NCBI RefSeq assembly: GCF_000185385.1
Contig: NZ_GL622296.1
Location: 2,764,224-2,828,223 of the forward strand
From: Lachnoanaerobaculum saburreum DSM 3986
GTDB taxonomy: Bacteria > Bacillota > Clostridia > Lachnospirales > Lachnospiraceae
DNA length: 64,000 nt
Reading direction: 5' to 3'
Below, in pieces: positions 1 through 8,336 of this stretch. The translations under genes and the position numbers were made by a program. Under the pieces are notes generated by a model that saw nothing but the letters and a program-made list of their open reading frames with translations, had not been told where the DNA came from and searched no databases. The stretch's first letter is position 1; every line of letters starts with the position of its first letter.

Positions 1-105
<105 letters not shown>

Positions 106-448
106 AAGTTTAATCTAGCCTGTCGCTAGCTTGCATCTGTTTTCACAGATCTACTGTTTTAAGGTCGTTCTATCGTACTTGTTTCACTCGTACGAAGAAC
201 TACTTTTTCACTAAGATATGAAACAAGCTTTCGCTCGTTTTCATCAAGTGAAAAATGCATCTGAAATCTCATCATATTTTTTAACGTAACACCTTTGCCT
301 CACTTCGTTCGGCAAGGTGCGCTATTTTTCTAAATTCAAGTTTCGCTTACGCTCACTTTCATTAAGAAAAATATGCGAAATATGCGAATTTTCAGGGTTG
401 TGTGTACTGTTTAATCTTAAATTATCAAGGTTCATTATTGCTGTCTCA
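106..448 (-). other. 16S rRNA leader (transcribed spacer)
   Basis: Non-coding leader between the proximal rRNA promoter and 16S. On the minus strand it carries an ACAACCCTGAAAATT block near 384-400, like the CCTTGAAAA block common before clostridial 16S genes. It also holds several stem-loops: a strong one at about 291-330 (CACCTTGCC...GGCAAAGGTG), a GAAA-loop hairpin at 135-150 (ATCTGT/ACAGAT) and CTAGC/GCTAG just before 16S at about 115-129. These probably form part of the precursor-processing structure. No protein gene is visible here. Confidence 0.7.
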
Positions 449-450
449 AT

Positions 451-479
451 ATTATATCAAGCTTACTTTACCTTGTCAA
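451..479 (-). promoter_or_regulatory. rRNA promoter, proximal
   Basis: Minus strand: -35 TTGACA at 474-479, a 17-bp spacer and -10 TATAAT at 451-456, both perfect sigma-A matches. Just upstream lies an A/T-rich tract with AAAAGTTG abutting the -35, which suggests an UP-like element. Confidence 0.85.
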
Positions 480-544
480 CAACTTTTTGAGTTATTTTTA
501 AAAGTTTTCTTTAAGCCTGTTTGCTCTCATTGAGCAACTTTTGT

Positions 545-573
545 ATAATATCAAATTCTTAAATCTTTGTCAA
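545..573 (-). promoter_or_regulatory. rRNA promoter, middle
   Basis: Minus strand: -35 TTGACA at 568-573, 17-bp spacer, -10 TATTAT at 545-550. The sequence abutting the -35 (AAAAGTTATTGACA) is almost the same as in the other two promoters. A short hairpin, TTGCTC/GAGCAA at 521-537, lies in its early transcribed region. Confidence 0.8.
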
Positions 574-648
574 TAACTTTTTTAATTTTTTATTTCAAAA
601 GTTTTGATTTTCCTTTAAAAATTTGTCCGCCTCAAAAGCGGTGAATGT

Positions 649-677
649 AGTATATACTTTATCTCATACTCTGTCAA
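649..677 (-). promoter_or_regulatory. rRNA promoter, distal
   Basis: Minus strand: -35 TTGACA at 672-677, 17-bp spacer, -10 TATACT at 649-654. Spacing (about 100 bp between promoters) and upstream AAAAGTTATTGACA context match the other two rrn promoters, so this is one promoter unit present three times. Confidence 0.78.
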
Positions 678-830
678 TAACTTTTTGAAAATAATTTTAA
701 AAGTTATAAGCCATAAATGATAAAGTCCTAATATATCCAAATAAAAATGTTCTGCAATACTCTAAGCGTAATGAGACAATAAAAAAAGAACAAATAGGCA
801 TCTTTGACAGTATTAAAGATATGCTTGAGG

Positions 831-860
831 GAAGACCGGTATTTATATAAATCGGTCTTC
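831..860 (-). terminator. stem-loop downstream of the ABC-F gene
   Basis: GAAGACCG at 831-838 pairs perfectly with CGGTCTTC at 853-860, and the pairing extends inward by a G-T and a T-A pair. It sits 38 bp past the ABC-F stop codon. There is no U-run after it on the minus strand, so it may be a weak or factor-dependent terminator, or an RNA-stability hairpin. Confidence 0.4.
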
Positions 861-897
861 ATGTGATGCTTAAAATAAATAACTAAAGCACATATAA

Positions 898-2451
898 TTA
901 TACTCTCAATGACCACTCCCTACAGTCTATGCTCCCTGTGATAAAGTCCTCATAGAAATCAGGTTCGTGGCAAATCAGAAGTATACTTCCCTTGTACGCT
1001 TTCAATGCTCTTTTTAATTCTTCTTTTGCATCCACATCCAAATGGTTGGTAGGCTCATCTAAAAACAGTACATTAGTGGCTCTGTTTATAATCTTACAAA
1101 GTCTTACCTTTGCCTGCTCTCCACCTGAAAGCACTCTAAAAAGGCTCTCTATATGCTTGGTGGTAAGACCGCATTTTGCCAGTGCCGATCTGACTTCATA
1201 CTGGCTGTATCCCGGAAACTCACTCCACAGCTCCTCAATACAGGTGTTTTTTGACTTATTATCGCTTTCCTGCTCAAAATATCCTATCTCCAGATAATCC
1301 CCCAAAGAACTCTTACCCGACAATGCCGGTGTAAGTCCAAGAATGCTCTTTAAAAGAGTGGATTTTCCGATGCCGTTCGCTCCGAACATGGCAATCTTTT
1401 CCCCTCTTTCCATCCTTACATTTATAGGTTTTGAAAGCGGTGTATCATATCCTATTACAAGATCTGTCGTTTCAAATATGGTCTTACCAGGTGTTCTTGC
1501 CTCTTTAAAGTTAAACTCCGGCTTCGGTTTTTCTGCAGCAAGCTCTATAATATCCATCTTATCAAGCTTCTTTTGCCTGCTCATAGCCATATTTCTGGTG
1601 GCAACTCTTGCTTTATTTCTGGCAACAAAATCAGCCAGCTCTTCTCTTTCCTTTTGCTGACGATTATAAGCCGCCTCAAGCTGTTTTTTCTTAACCTCAT
1701 ATACTTCAAGAAACTTATTATAATCTCCTACATATCTGTTTAACTCCTGATTTTCCATATGATATATGATATTTACCACAGAATTAAGAAAAGGTATATC
1801 ATGTGAGATAAGTACAAATGCATTCTCATAATCTTGTAAGTATCTTTTCAACCACTCTATATGTTCGGCATCCAGATAGTTTGTAGGCTCATCAAGAAGT
1901 AAAATATCAGGTTTTTGTAACAGAAGCTTAGCTAAAAGAATCTTTGTTCTCTGTCCTCCGCTAAGCTCGGTCACATCCCTTTCAAGTCCGATATCGGTAA
2001 GTCCAAGTGCATTTGCGACCTCTTCTATTTTTGCATCTATAGTATAGAAATCATGTGCCGTCAAAAGTTCCTGAACAGTGCCAAGTTCTTCCATAAGCTC
2101 ATCCATCTCGCTTTCATCAGCTGTAGTAAGCATATCACAGATTTCATTCATCCTTTTTTCCATATCAAAAAGGTGGTCAAATGCCTGCTTTAGTGCATCT
2201 CTTATACTGATACCTTCTTCCAAAACCGAATGCTGGTCAAGGTAACCTATCCTTACATCCTTAGCCCATTCTATTTTTCCCTCGTCAGGCATAAGCTTAC
2301 CTGTCACCACACTCATAAATGTAGACTTACCCTCTCCGTTGGCACCTACCAGTCCTATATGCTCACCTTTCAGCATTCTGAATGAAACATTATCAAAAAT
2401 AGCTCTATCTCCAAAACCATGGCTCAAATTTTCAACATTCAAAATACTCAT
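898..2451 (-). CDS. ABC-F family ATPase (YkpA/YbiT type)
   Basis: A soluble protein with two ABC ATPase domains and no membrane segments, so an ABC-F ribosome-associated ATPase rather than a transporter part. Domain 1 has Walker A GANGEGKST (about residues 36-44), signature LSGGQRTK and Walker B ILLLDEPTNYLD. Domain 2 has GANGIGKST, LSGGEQAK and VLFLDEPTNHLD. A charged linker joins the two. At 517 aa it is the usual family length. By resemblance it is closest to the YkpA/YbiT subgroup, which is not a known antibiotic-resistance group; this is inference. Its start overlaps the DUF951 stop by 4 bp (ATGA), so the two are translationally coupled. Confidence 0.93.
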   Translation of the reverse strand: MSILNVENLSHGFGDRAIFDNVSFRMLKGEHIGLVGANGEGKSTFMSVVTGKLMPDEGKIEWAKDVRIGYLDQHSVLEEGISIRDALKQAFDHLFDMEKRMNEICDMLTTADESEMDELMEELGTVQELLTAHDFYTIDAKIEEVANALGLTDIGLERDVTELSGGQRTKILLAKLLLQKPDILLLDEPTNYLDAEHIEWLKRYLQDYENAFVLISHDIPFLNSVVNIIYHMENQELNRYVGDYNKFLEVYEVKKKQLEAAYNRQQKEREELADFVARNKARVATRNMAMSRQKKLDKMDIIELAAEKPKPEFNFKEARTPGKTIFETTDLVIGYDTPLSKPINVRMERGEKIAMFGANGIGKSTLLKSILGLTPALSGKSSLGDYLEIGYFEQESDNKSKNTCIEELWSEFPGYSQYEVRSALAKCGLTTKHIESLFRVLSGGEQAKVRLCKIINRATNVLFLDEPTNHLDVDAKEELKRALKAYKGSILLICHEPDFYEDFITGSIDCREWSLRV

Positions 2452-2642
2452 TGTATATCTTTTCCTTTTTCTTTTGATTTAATGTTTTTTTCTATACTCT
2501 TTCTTGCAATCATCATCTGATGGCCGCAACCAATACATTTCAGGCGCAAATCCTGCCCGATTCTAAGCACTTCCCACTTATTTGAGCCACATGGATGCAG
2601 CTTTTTCAATGCAAGTATATCCCCTACATCTATTTTTATCAT
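2448..2642 (-). CDS. DUF951 family protein
   Basis: 64-aa protein of the DUF951 family (YyzM-like). The N-terminal half holds the diagnostic HPCGSNKWEVLRIGQDLRLKC block, followed by CIGCGHQMMI. The three cysteines, plus His, suggest a small metal-binding fold, but the function is unknown. The C-terminal tail is Lys-rich. It lies between the kinase and ABC-F genes and overlaps both by 4 bp, so the three form one translationally coupled unit. Confidence 0.88.
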   Translation of the reverse strand: MIKIDVGDILALKKLHPCGSNKWEVLRIGQDLRLKCIGCGHQMMIARKSIEKNIKSKEKGKDIQ

Positions 2643-3478
2643 TTATCCAACTCTCTAACAAGCACCGGTATAGCTTTTTCAAACTTTACACCATACCAAT
2701 GACTGTCATCATCTACCGTCTTTAATATAGCCTCTGAAACAAATTTTGCCGCTATTTCTACAGCTTCTCTCATACTTTTGCCCTTTATAAGACTGCCGGT
2801 AAATGCGGCCGCATAGCAGTCTCCTGTACCATGTGCATCTTTTTTTATCCTGTCAATATAGAATATCTCCATATTGTCATTCTCGCCCTCATATACTGCA
2901 ATTCCAAGCTTGCCTTCAATATTCTTAATACCCTTTAAGATTACATTCTTTGCACCAAGCTCTCTCAACTTATTAATAATACTTATTATATATTCACTGC
3001 TTTGATTTTCAAGTATTATATCACTGTCAGATAGAAGTGCCGCCTCTGTCATATTCGGTAAGATTATATCAGCTGCTGCAATAAGAGTTTTCATCTCTTT
3101 GACGAATGCATCGTCAAAGCCTGTATAGAGCTTCCCGTTATCCGCCATAGCCGGATCGACTATTCTTTTGCCGTCAGGCTTAAGTAGATTATTAAACAAC
3201 TCTTTTACTATATCAATCTGTCTTTTACTTCCAAGATAGCCTGTATATATCGCATCAAAACTGATACCTTCCTTTAACCAATGTTCCATAATCTTCGGCA
3301 AATCCTCAGTCAAATCCCTGAAAGTAAATCCGCTAAATCCACCTGTATGTGTTGATAAAATTGCAGACGGCATTATAGCCGTCTCCACTCCACAGGCTGA
3401 AAGAACAGGAAGTGCCACTGTTATAGAGCACTGTCCGAAACATGATATGTCCTGTACTGTTAATACTTTTTTATCCAT
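2639..3478 (-). CDS. pyridoxamine/pyridoxal kinase (PdxY-like)
   Basis: 279-aa ribokinase-superfamily kinase of the pyridoxal kinase branch; it should phosphorylate B6 vitamers to make or salvage pyridoxal 5'-phosphate. Family marks are the N-terminal VLTVQDISCFGQCS, the LSTHTGGFSG segment (about residues 42-51), the IVDPAMADNG block, and the C-terminal GTGDCYAAAF motif with the catalytic Asp and anion hole. Length is typical. It is the first gene of the coupled kinase-DUF951-ABC-F set. The downstream Orn/Lys decarboxylase at 8.9-10.3 kb is a PLP enzyme, but no link is implied by position alone. Confidence 0.87.
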   Translation of the reverse strand: MDKKVLTVQDISCFGQCSITVALPVLSACGVETAIMPSAILSTHTGGFSGFTFRDLTEDLPKIMEHWLKEGISFDAIYTGYLGSKRQIDIVKELFNNLLKPDGKRIVDPAMADNGKLYTGFDDAFVKEMKTLIAAADIILPNMTEAALLSDSDIILENQSSEYIISIINKLRELGAKNVILKGIKNIEGKLGIAVYEGENDNMEIFYIDRIKKDAHGTGDCYAAAFTGSLIKGKSMREAVEIAAKFVSEAILKTVDDDSHWYGVKFEKAIPVLVRELDK

Positions 3479-3523
3479 AAATCTCCTTTGAATAAAATCA
3501 TTATATAAGCATTATAAAATTAT

Positions 3524-4114
3524 TTATACACTATATCCCGTCTTATCCGCTTCCGTTATCTTGCGAATCACTTTACATGGCACTCCTGCCGCAATTACAT
3601 TTGCAGGAATATCCTTTGTTATCACACTTCCCGAACCTATAATTGTATTATCTCCTATTGTTACGCCTTGATTTATATTTACACCTGCCCCAATCCAAAC
3701 ATTATTACCTATCTTTACAGGCTTTGCATAGCAGGCTCCATGAGTACGCTCCCACATATCTGTTGCATGGTTGGAAGTATATATTCCGACTCTTGGACCG
3801 AACAGCACATTGTCACCAATCTCAATTCCCCCGCCGTCCAACATAATGCAATCAAAATTTGCATAAAAATTATTGCCTATTGAAATATTATATCCAAATT
3901 CACATCTGAAATTAGGTTCAAAGTGAACACCTTTACCGATACACTTTAAAAGTCTTCTAAGTATTGCTTCCCTTACTTCTGACGGTTTTCCAAAACTTGC
4001 ATTATACTCATCAGTCAGAAATACTGTATTTTCACGTGCTTTAACCAACTCATCAGTCAAATCATTATACATATTACCGTCTAATATAAATTGCTTCTGC
4101 TCATCAAGATTCAT
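3524..4114 (-). CDS. sugar O-acetyltransferase (LacA/Maa family)
   Basis: 196-aa left-handed beta-helix acetyltransferase of the maltose/galactoside O-acetyltransferase group. The N-terminal mac domain carries DEYNASFGKP (about residues 35-45). Hexapeptide repeats follow (GYNISIGNNF, GGGIEIGDNV, GNNVWIGAGVNI), then the closing IIGSGSVITKDIPANVIAAGVPCKVIRK. The catalytic His is in SNHATD (about residue 115); the usual motif has H-P here. It transfers acetyl from acetyl-CoA to a sugar hydroxyl. The exact acceptor cannot be told. Confidence 0.88.
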   Translation of the reverse strand: MNLDEQKQFILDGNMYNDLTDELVKARENTVFLTDEYNASFGKPSEVREAILRRLLKCIGKGVHFEPNFRCEFGYNISIGNNFYANFDCIMLDGGGIEIGDNVLFGPRVGIYTSNHATDMWERTHGACYAKPVKIGNNVWIGAGVNINQGVTIGDNTIIGSGSVITKDIPANVIAAGVPCKVIRKITEADKTGYSV

Positions 4115-4126
4115 ACTATATTTACC

Positions 4127-4489
4127 TCACTTTTTAAACTTTTCCATTTCCTTAAGTGCAATATCAATTATTGCCTGCTTTTCTTCAGGTTTTAATCTAT
4201 AAACCGTCTCTTTATCTTTCCAGTTTTTTATTACCTCTTCCACATTCGGACGCTCTTCATCTTCATCATAAATATCCGGATCTGAAAGATTTGCAATACT
4301 TTCACGCAAAATCAAAAGTTCAAAATGATAGCTTTTTGTTTTTTTATTCTTAGGAAAGACCTCATTTAGTCTATCCTGCTCCCAGTTTTTTTGTTCTTCA
4401 CCGAACGGATACAGCTTTTTATAATATCTGTCCATTTTCTTCTTTTTTTGCTTTGCAGTCTCAAAATTAAACCAATCCGCTATTCCCAT
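4127..4489 (-). CDS. conserved hypothetical protein
   Basis: 120-aa soluble, highly charged protein that I do not recognise. It starts with MGIADWFNFETAKQKKKK, has an acidic centre (DPDIYDEDEERPN) and a helical, Lys-rich end. No signal peptide, membrane segment or catalytic motif is visible. It sits 12 bp upstream of the acetyltransferase gene and 5 bp after rpiB, within the same co-directional run, so it is probably co-transcribed with them. Confidence 0.7.
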   Translation of the reverse strand: MGIADWFNFETAKQKKKKMDRYYKKLYPFGEEQKNWEQDRLNEVFPKNKKTKSYHFELLILRESIANLSDPDIYDEDEERPNVEEVIKNWKDKETVYRLKPEEKQAIIDIALKEMEKFKK

Positions 4490-4494
4490 ATATT

Positions 4495-4944
4495 TTACCT
4501 TGAATATTTTTCTTCTATTTCAGTGATAATATCAAGCCTGTTTTGATGTCTTCCTCCCTCATACTCAGTGCTAAGGAAGGTATCTACAATCATCTTTGCC
4601 ATCTCGGAACCTACCACTCTGGCACCGAAGGCGATAATCTGAGCGTTGTTATGAAGTGCCGCCATCTTTGCCGAATAAGGCTCCGAGCATACCGCCGCTC
4701 TGATTCCCGGAACCTTGTTCGCCGCCAAAGATATACCTATTCCCGTACCGCAAATAAGCACACCCTTGTCAAGTTTTCCCGCCGCTATAGCCTCCGCAAC
4801 ATCTCTTCCCGGTACAGGGTAATCACATTTTTCACCTTCTTTGGCACCGAACTCAAATACCTCATGACCTGCATTTTTCAGATATTTTATTATAATCTCC
4901 CGCAGTTCCACTGCCGCATGGTCATTTCCTACTCCGATTCTCAT
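4495..4944 (-). CDS. rpiB: ribose-5-phosphate isomerase B
   Basis: 149 aa, the full RpiB/LacAB length. It interconverts ribose 5-phosphate and ribulose 5-phosphate in the pentose phosphate pathway. The active-site Cys65 lies in VLICGTGIGISLAANK, and the phosphate-binding R/H segment is GGRHQNRLD near the C-terminus. The N-terminal motif reads GNDHAA where most RpiB proteins have G-S-D-H-A-G. RpiB and related sugar isomerases (allose-6-P, LacAB) share this fold; RpiB is the best fit because this is a single stand-alone gene. Confidence 0.92.
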   Translation of the reverse strand: MRIGVGNDHAAVELREIIIKYLKNAGHEVFEFGAKEGEKCDYPVPGRDVAEAIAAGKLDKGVLICGTGIGISLAANKVPGIRAAVCSEPYSAKMAALHNNAQIIAFGARVVGSEMAKMIVDTFLSTEYEGGRHQNRLDIITEIEEKYSR

Positions 4945-4951
4945 ATTTTCA

Positions 4952-5800
4952 CTACTCTCCTATAAGTTCCTTATAAACTTCTCTTTTTTGTATTCCTCTA
5001 TCTTTTGCTACCGCTTTCATAGCCTCTTTTTTATCAAACCCCATTAAGATATACTTATCAAAATGCTCCTTTATACTGATCTCTTCAAAAGATTTTTGCC
5101 TTTCATTTCTTTTTTCAATAAGGCTTTTACCCTCTATAACCAGTACATACTCTCCTCTGACTGCAATATCACAGGACTCATAGTCGGCTATTATCTTACC
5201 TAAGTTTCCTCTAATCACCTCTTCATGAAGTTTTGTAAGTTCTCTTACTATAGATATTTTCCTGTCACCCAGGCACTCAAAAAGTTCCTTTAATGTTTTT
5301 AAAAGTCTGTGCGGAGCTTCATACAGAATAATGGTTCTGCTCTCCTGTGAAAGCTCCGTCAATATTTCTTTTTTCTCATTCTTATCACTTGGCAAAAACC
5401 CTTCAAATGAGAATCTTCTTGAACTGATACCGCTTATTGCAAGTGCCGATACCACCGCACTTGCTCCCGGGACTACAGTCACATTCAGCCCCTCTTTGTA
5501 TGCAATATCTACAAGCTCATATCCCGGGTCGGATATTGCAGGCATACCCGCATCGGATACAAATGCAATATTTTTACCTGTCTTTACTTTCTCACACAGT
5601 TCATATGCCTTATCTATCTTATTGTACTCATGATATGAGGTTAAAGGAGCCTTTATCTCAAAATGGTTCAAAAGCTTTATTGTATTTCTGGTATCTTCAC
5701 AGGCAATGATATCCACATTTTTTAGAGTATCAACAGCTCTGATACTTATATCCGAAAGATTACCTATAGGTGTAGCCACCAAATATATCTTACCTGCCAT
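4952..5800 (-). CDS. rsmI: 16S rRNA (cytidine-1402-2'-O)-methyltransferase
   Basis: 282-aa tetrapyrrole-methylase-fold enzyme; it 2'-O-methylates C1402 in the 16S decoding centre using S-adenosylmethionine. Diagnostic segments are the N-terminal YLVATPIGNLSDI, ACEDTRNT, SDAGMPAISDPGYELV, VVPGASAVVSAL and FEGFLP. The C-terminal HTH-like region ends in VAKDRGIQKREVYKELI. It overlaps the start of the upstream tRNA methyltransferase gene's 3' end by 11 bp, so the pair is coupled. The rsmI-trmN6-ricT-holB order is widely kept in Firmicutes. Confidence 0.95.
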   Translation of the reverse strand: MAGKIYLVATPIGNLSDISIRAVDTLKNVDIIACEDTRNTIKLLNHFEIKAPLTSYHEYNKIDKAYELCEKVKTGKNIAFVSDAGMPAISDPGYELVDIAYKEGLNVTVVPGASAVVSALAISGISSRRFSFEGFLPSDKNEKKEILTELSQESRTIILYEAPHRLLKTLKELFECLGDRKISIVRELTKLHEEVIRGNLGKIIADYESCDIAVRGEYVLVIEGKSLIEKRNERQKSFEEISIKEHFDKYILMGFDKKEAMKAVAKDRGIQKREVYKELIGE

Positions 5801-6536
5801 ATATTTTCAACACCTCATCCGTATAAACATTTTTCTCCTTATATACCGCCAAAGGAGGCTCTACATCCAGCCAGACTCCTGAGCCTTTTAACCCCTCTAT
5901 CAAAACCAGATTTGCCTTGCTGTCAATATAGGAATGAATAAATCTTATCCTTTTAGGCTCAATTCTGTTTTGCTTCATTGAAGCAAATATTTCTGAAAGT
6001 CTGCTTGGTCTGTGTATCATAAAAAACCTGCCGTTTTCTTTCAGCAACTTATTTGCAATATTTATTACACTTTCAAGATCTGTAAGTAATTCATGTCTTG
6101 CAATAGCCAGCGGTAAATCCGGATTTTTTATAGCCGCCATATCCTTCATATATGGAGGATTTACACATACGGTATCCACACAGGAATGTTTTATATATTT
6201 TAGTGCATTTGAGATATCGTCATTTATAATATCTATCTTTTCATCCAGCTTATTGTAACTTACACTTCGACTTGCCATATCTGCAATATCACTTTGTATC
6301 TCAATACCTGTTATCTTTTTTGCCTTAGTCTTTGTACTTAGAAGTATCGGAACTATTCCGCTTCCGGTACATAAATCCACTGCATAACCGTCTTTTTTTA
6401 CTTTCACAAAATTTGACAAAAGTACGGCATCAATACCGAAACAAAACTTATCAGGATTTTGTATAAGATAAAGGCCGTCACACTGCAAATCATCAAGTCT
6501 TTCACCACATTCTTCTCTTATCAACTCATCCTTCAT
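5790..6536 (-). CDS. tRNA1(Val) adenine-37-N6 methyltransferase family protein
   Basis: About 248-aa Rossmann SAM-dependent methyltransferase of the TrmN6/YfiC (B. subtilis YabB) family. The SAM motif is AVDLCTGSGIVPILL (about residues 53-67), followed by acidic IEIQ and the catalytic NPPYMK motif typical of N6-adenine methyltransferases. An in-frame GTG three bases upstream (6539) is possible, but ATG at 6536 is preferred. It lies directly after ricT (stop 6540). Confidence 0.88.
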   Translation of the reverse strand: MKDELIREECGERLDDLQCDGLYLIQNPDKFCFGIDAVLLSNFVKVKKDGYAVDLCTGSGIVPILLSTKTKAKKITGIEIQSDIADMASRSVSYNKLDEKIDIINDDISNALKYIKHSCVDTVCVNPPYMKDMAAIKNPDLPLAIARHELLTDLESVINIANKLLKENGRFFMIHRPSRLSEIFASMKQNRIEPKRIRFIHSYIDSKANLVLIEGLKGSGVWLDVEPPLAVYKEKNVYTDEVLKIYGR

Positions 6537-6539
6537 CAC

Positions 6540-7349
6540 TTAAGCTTGTACCCTTATCTCACTTAGAGAATATTCCTCTATTTCCTTTGCATCCTCAGAC
6601 TTATTTACAAGTACCTTTACAGTCTGTCTAAGTACACTGGTAGAAACTATAACACCGACCTCTCCAAGAGGTGTGCAAACACTCGCACCCTCTCTCGGCA
6701 TCTTTCTGTTAAGATACTCATATGTCTCCGCCTCATTTTTAAGGCAGCACATCAGCCTGCCGCATACACCGCTTATTTTTGCAGGATTTAGTGAAAGGCT
6801 TTGTTCCTTTGCCATCTTTATGGATACAGGCACAAAATCCGAAAGATAACTGTGACAACAAAGAGCTCTGCCACAGGATCCTACTCCGCCAACCATCTTA
6901 GTTTCATCCCTCACGCCTACTTGCCTAAGTTCTATTCTTACTCTAAAAATAGATGCAAGTATCTTCACAAGTTCTCTAAAATCCACTCTGCATTCTGCTG
7001 TAAAATAAAACAGTAACTTGGCATTGTCAAAGGTATACTCGGCCAAAATAAGTTTCATAGGCAAATCAAGTTCTATTATCTTTGCTTTACATATATCAAA
7101 GGCTTCCTTTTCCTTTTTCATATTCTCCTCATATCTCACAACATCTTCAAGATCCGCCTTCCTTATTATCTTCTTTATGGGATTGTCATATTTATTACTC
7201 AGTTCTCTTGGTGCCAATATGACCCTGCCGCATTCTACACCTCTGTCAGTCTCAGCTATAACTCTGTCATTTACATCTATATCAATATCATCAGGATCAT
7301 AGTAGCAGATTTTCCCCACTTCCCTAAACCTAACGCCGATTATCTTCAT
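6540..7349 (-). CDS. ricT: PSP1-domain regulator RicT (YaaT)
   Basis: 269-aa PSP1 C-terminal-conserved-domain protein. In B. subtilis RicT (YaaT) works with RicA and RicF in an Fe-S complex that stimulates RNase Y and affects sporulation and competence. The conserved cysteine clusters are visible: SCGRALCC (about residues 160-167) and SGVCGRLMCCLKNE (about 194-207), which supply cluster ligands. The ATG follows a good AGGAGAG ribosome site. No ricA or ricF is seen nearby. Position next to holB is the usual Firmicute arrangement. Confidence 0.93.
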   Translation of the reverse strand: MKIIGVRFREVGKICYYDPDDIDIDVNDRVIAETDRGVECGRVILAPRELSNKYDNPIKKIIRKADLEDVVRYEENMKKEKEAFDICKAKIIELDLPMKLILAEYTFDNAKLLFYFTAECRVDFRELVKILASIFRVRIELRQVGVRDETKMVGGVGSCGRALCCHSYLSDFVPVSIKMAKEQSLSLNPAKISGVCGRLMCCLKNEAETYEYLNRKMPREGASVCTPLGEVGVIVSTSVLRQTVKVLVNKSEDAKEIEEYSLSEIRVQA

Positions 7350-7358
7350 TATTCTCTC

Positions 7359-8333
7359 CTATTTTCTAAGTCCGATAAAAAGTAATTCCATCACTGTATC
7401 TCCACTTACATTGGATTTTAACCTGATTTCTGTCTTATCTATCAAATCTATTATACTATTTATCTTTTGCAGTGTATATTCCCTTGAAAGCCTGAAAATA
7501 ATACTTTCTTCTCTTATAAATATCAGGTTTTCTTTTTTCTTTGTAAGCTTTATAATACAAATATCTCTATACCAAAGTCTAAGGAAATTTATAAAATCCT
7601 TAAAACCTCCGGTTCTTTTTTTCAATTCCTCAATAAAGACAAGTATCTCATTTATACCTACTTCTGAAATATTCTTTAAAAACTCTACATTTTTCTCATA
7701 TATTGTTGCAAAGTCCTCCGACTTTGCCATGACCTTTGCAACTCCGGGAGCACCGTTTGAATATGATGCCACCACTGTAGCAATCTCCTCACTCATACCG
7801 TTTTCTGTCAGCCATTTTTTTATCCTGTCATTGCTCACAGGGCTTAATAAAAGCTTTATGCATCTGCTCCTTATAGTCTCAAGAAGCAGGCTCATATTTC
7901 TTACTAAAAGCAAAATAACAACATATTCAGGAGGTTCCTCTATAGTCTTTAAAAGAGCATTCTGTGCTACACCTGTCATCTTATCCGCTTCATCTATCAC
8001 ATATATTTTATATTTACCGTAATAAGGTCTGACCGCCACATCAGAGACAATATTTTCTCTGATTTTATCTATTCCGATACTCTCCTTATTTTCTGAATCC
8101 ATATAAAAAAAATCAGGGTATGAATTTGCCAAAAACTGCCTGCAAGCCGGACAGTGACCGCATCCGATATTGTCTCTTTCACATATAAGCCTCATAGCAA
8201 ACTCTCTTGCAATTTTTTGTTTACCTATCCCTTTATCTCCTGCCAGAATATATGCATGTGAAACAGTTTTTTTCAGTATTGACTCTTTTAGATGATTCCT
8301 CACCTTTTCATTTCCAAGAATAAACTCACTCAT
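7359..8333 (-). CDS. holB: DNA polymerase III subunit delta'
   Basis: 324-aa AAA+ clamp-loader subunit. The N-terminus aligns with DnaX/HolB: a Walker-A-like GDKGIGKQK, where the Ser/Thr is replaced by Gln, as expected for a delta' that does not hydrolyse ATP; a four-Cys zinc module CX7CXXCXXC at about residues 51-64; IYVIDEADKMT; and the SRC motif in IRSRC. The C-terminal domain is helical and poorly conserved, as in the family. It sits between ricT and a kinase gene, 3-9 bp from each. Confidence 0.9.
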   Translation of the reverse strand: MSEFILGNEKVRNHLKESILKKTVSHAYILAGDKGIGKQKIAREFAMRLICERDNIGCGHCPACRQFLANSYPDFFYMDSENKESIGIDKIRENIVSDVAVRPYYGKYKIYVIDEADKMTGVAQNALLKTIEEPPEYVVILLLVRNMSLLLETIRSRCIKLLLSPVSNDRIKKWLTENGMSEEIATVVASYSNGAPGVAKVMAKSEDFATIYEKNVEFLKNISEVGINEILVFIEELKKRTGGFKDFINFLRLWYRDICIIKLTKKKENLIFIREESIIFRLSREYTLQKINSIIDLIDKTEIRLKSNVSGDTVMELLFIGLRK

Positions 8334-8336
8334 ACT

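Noticed and set aside
831-860. Strong intrinsic terminator after ABC-F
   Set aside because: The stem is good but lacks a U-run on the minus strand; kept only as a low-confidence hairpin.
728-916. 62-codon minus-strand ORF between the ABC-F gene and the rRNA promoters
   Set aside because: It overlaps the ABC-F end and the hairpin at 831-860, has no ribosome site and no family match.
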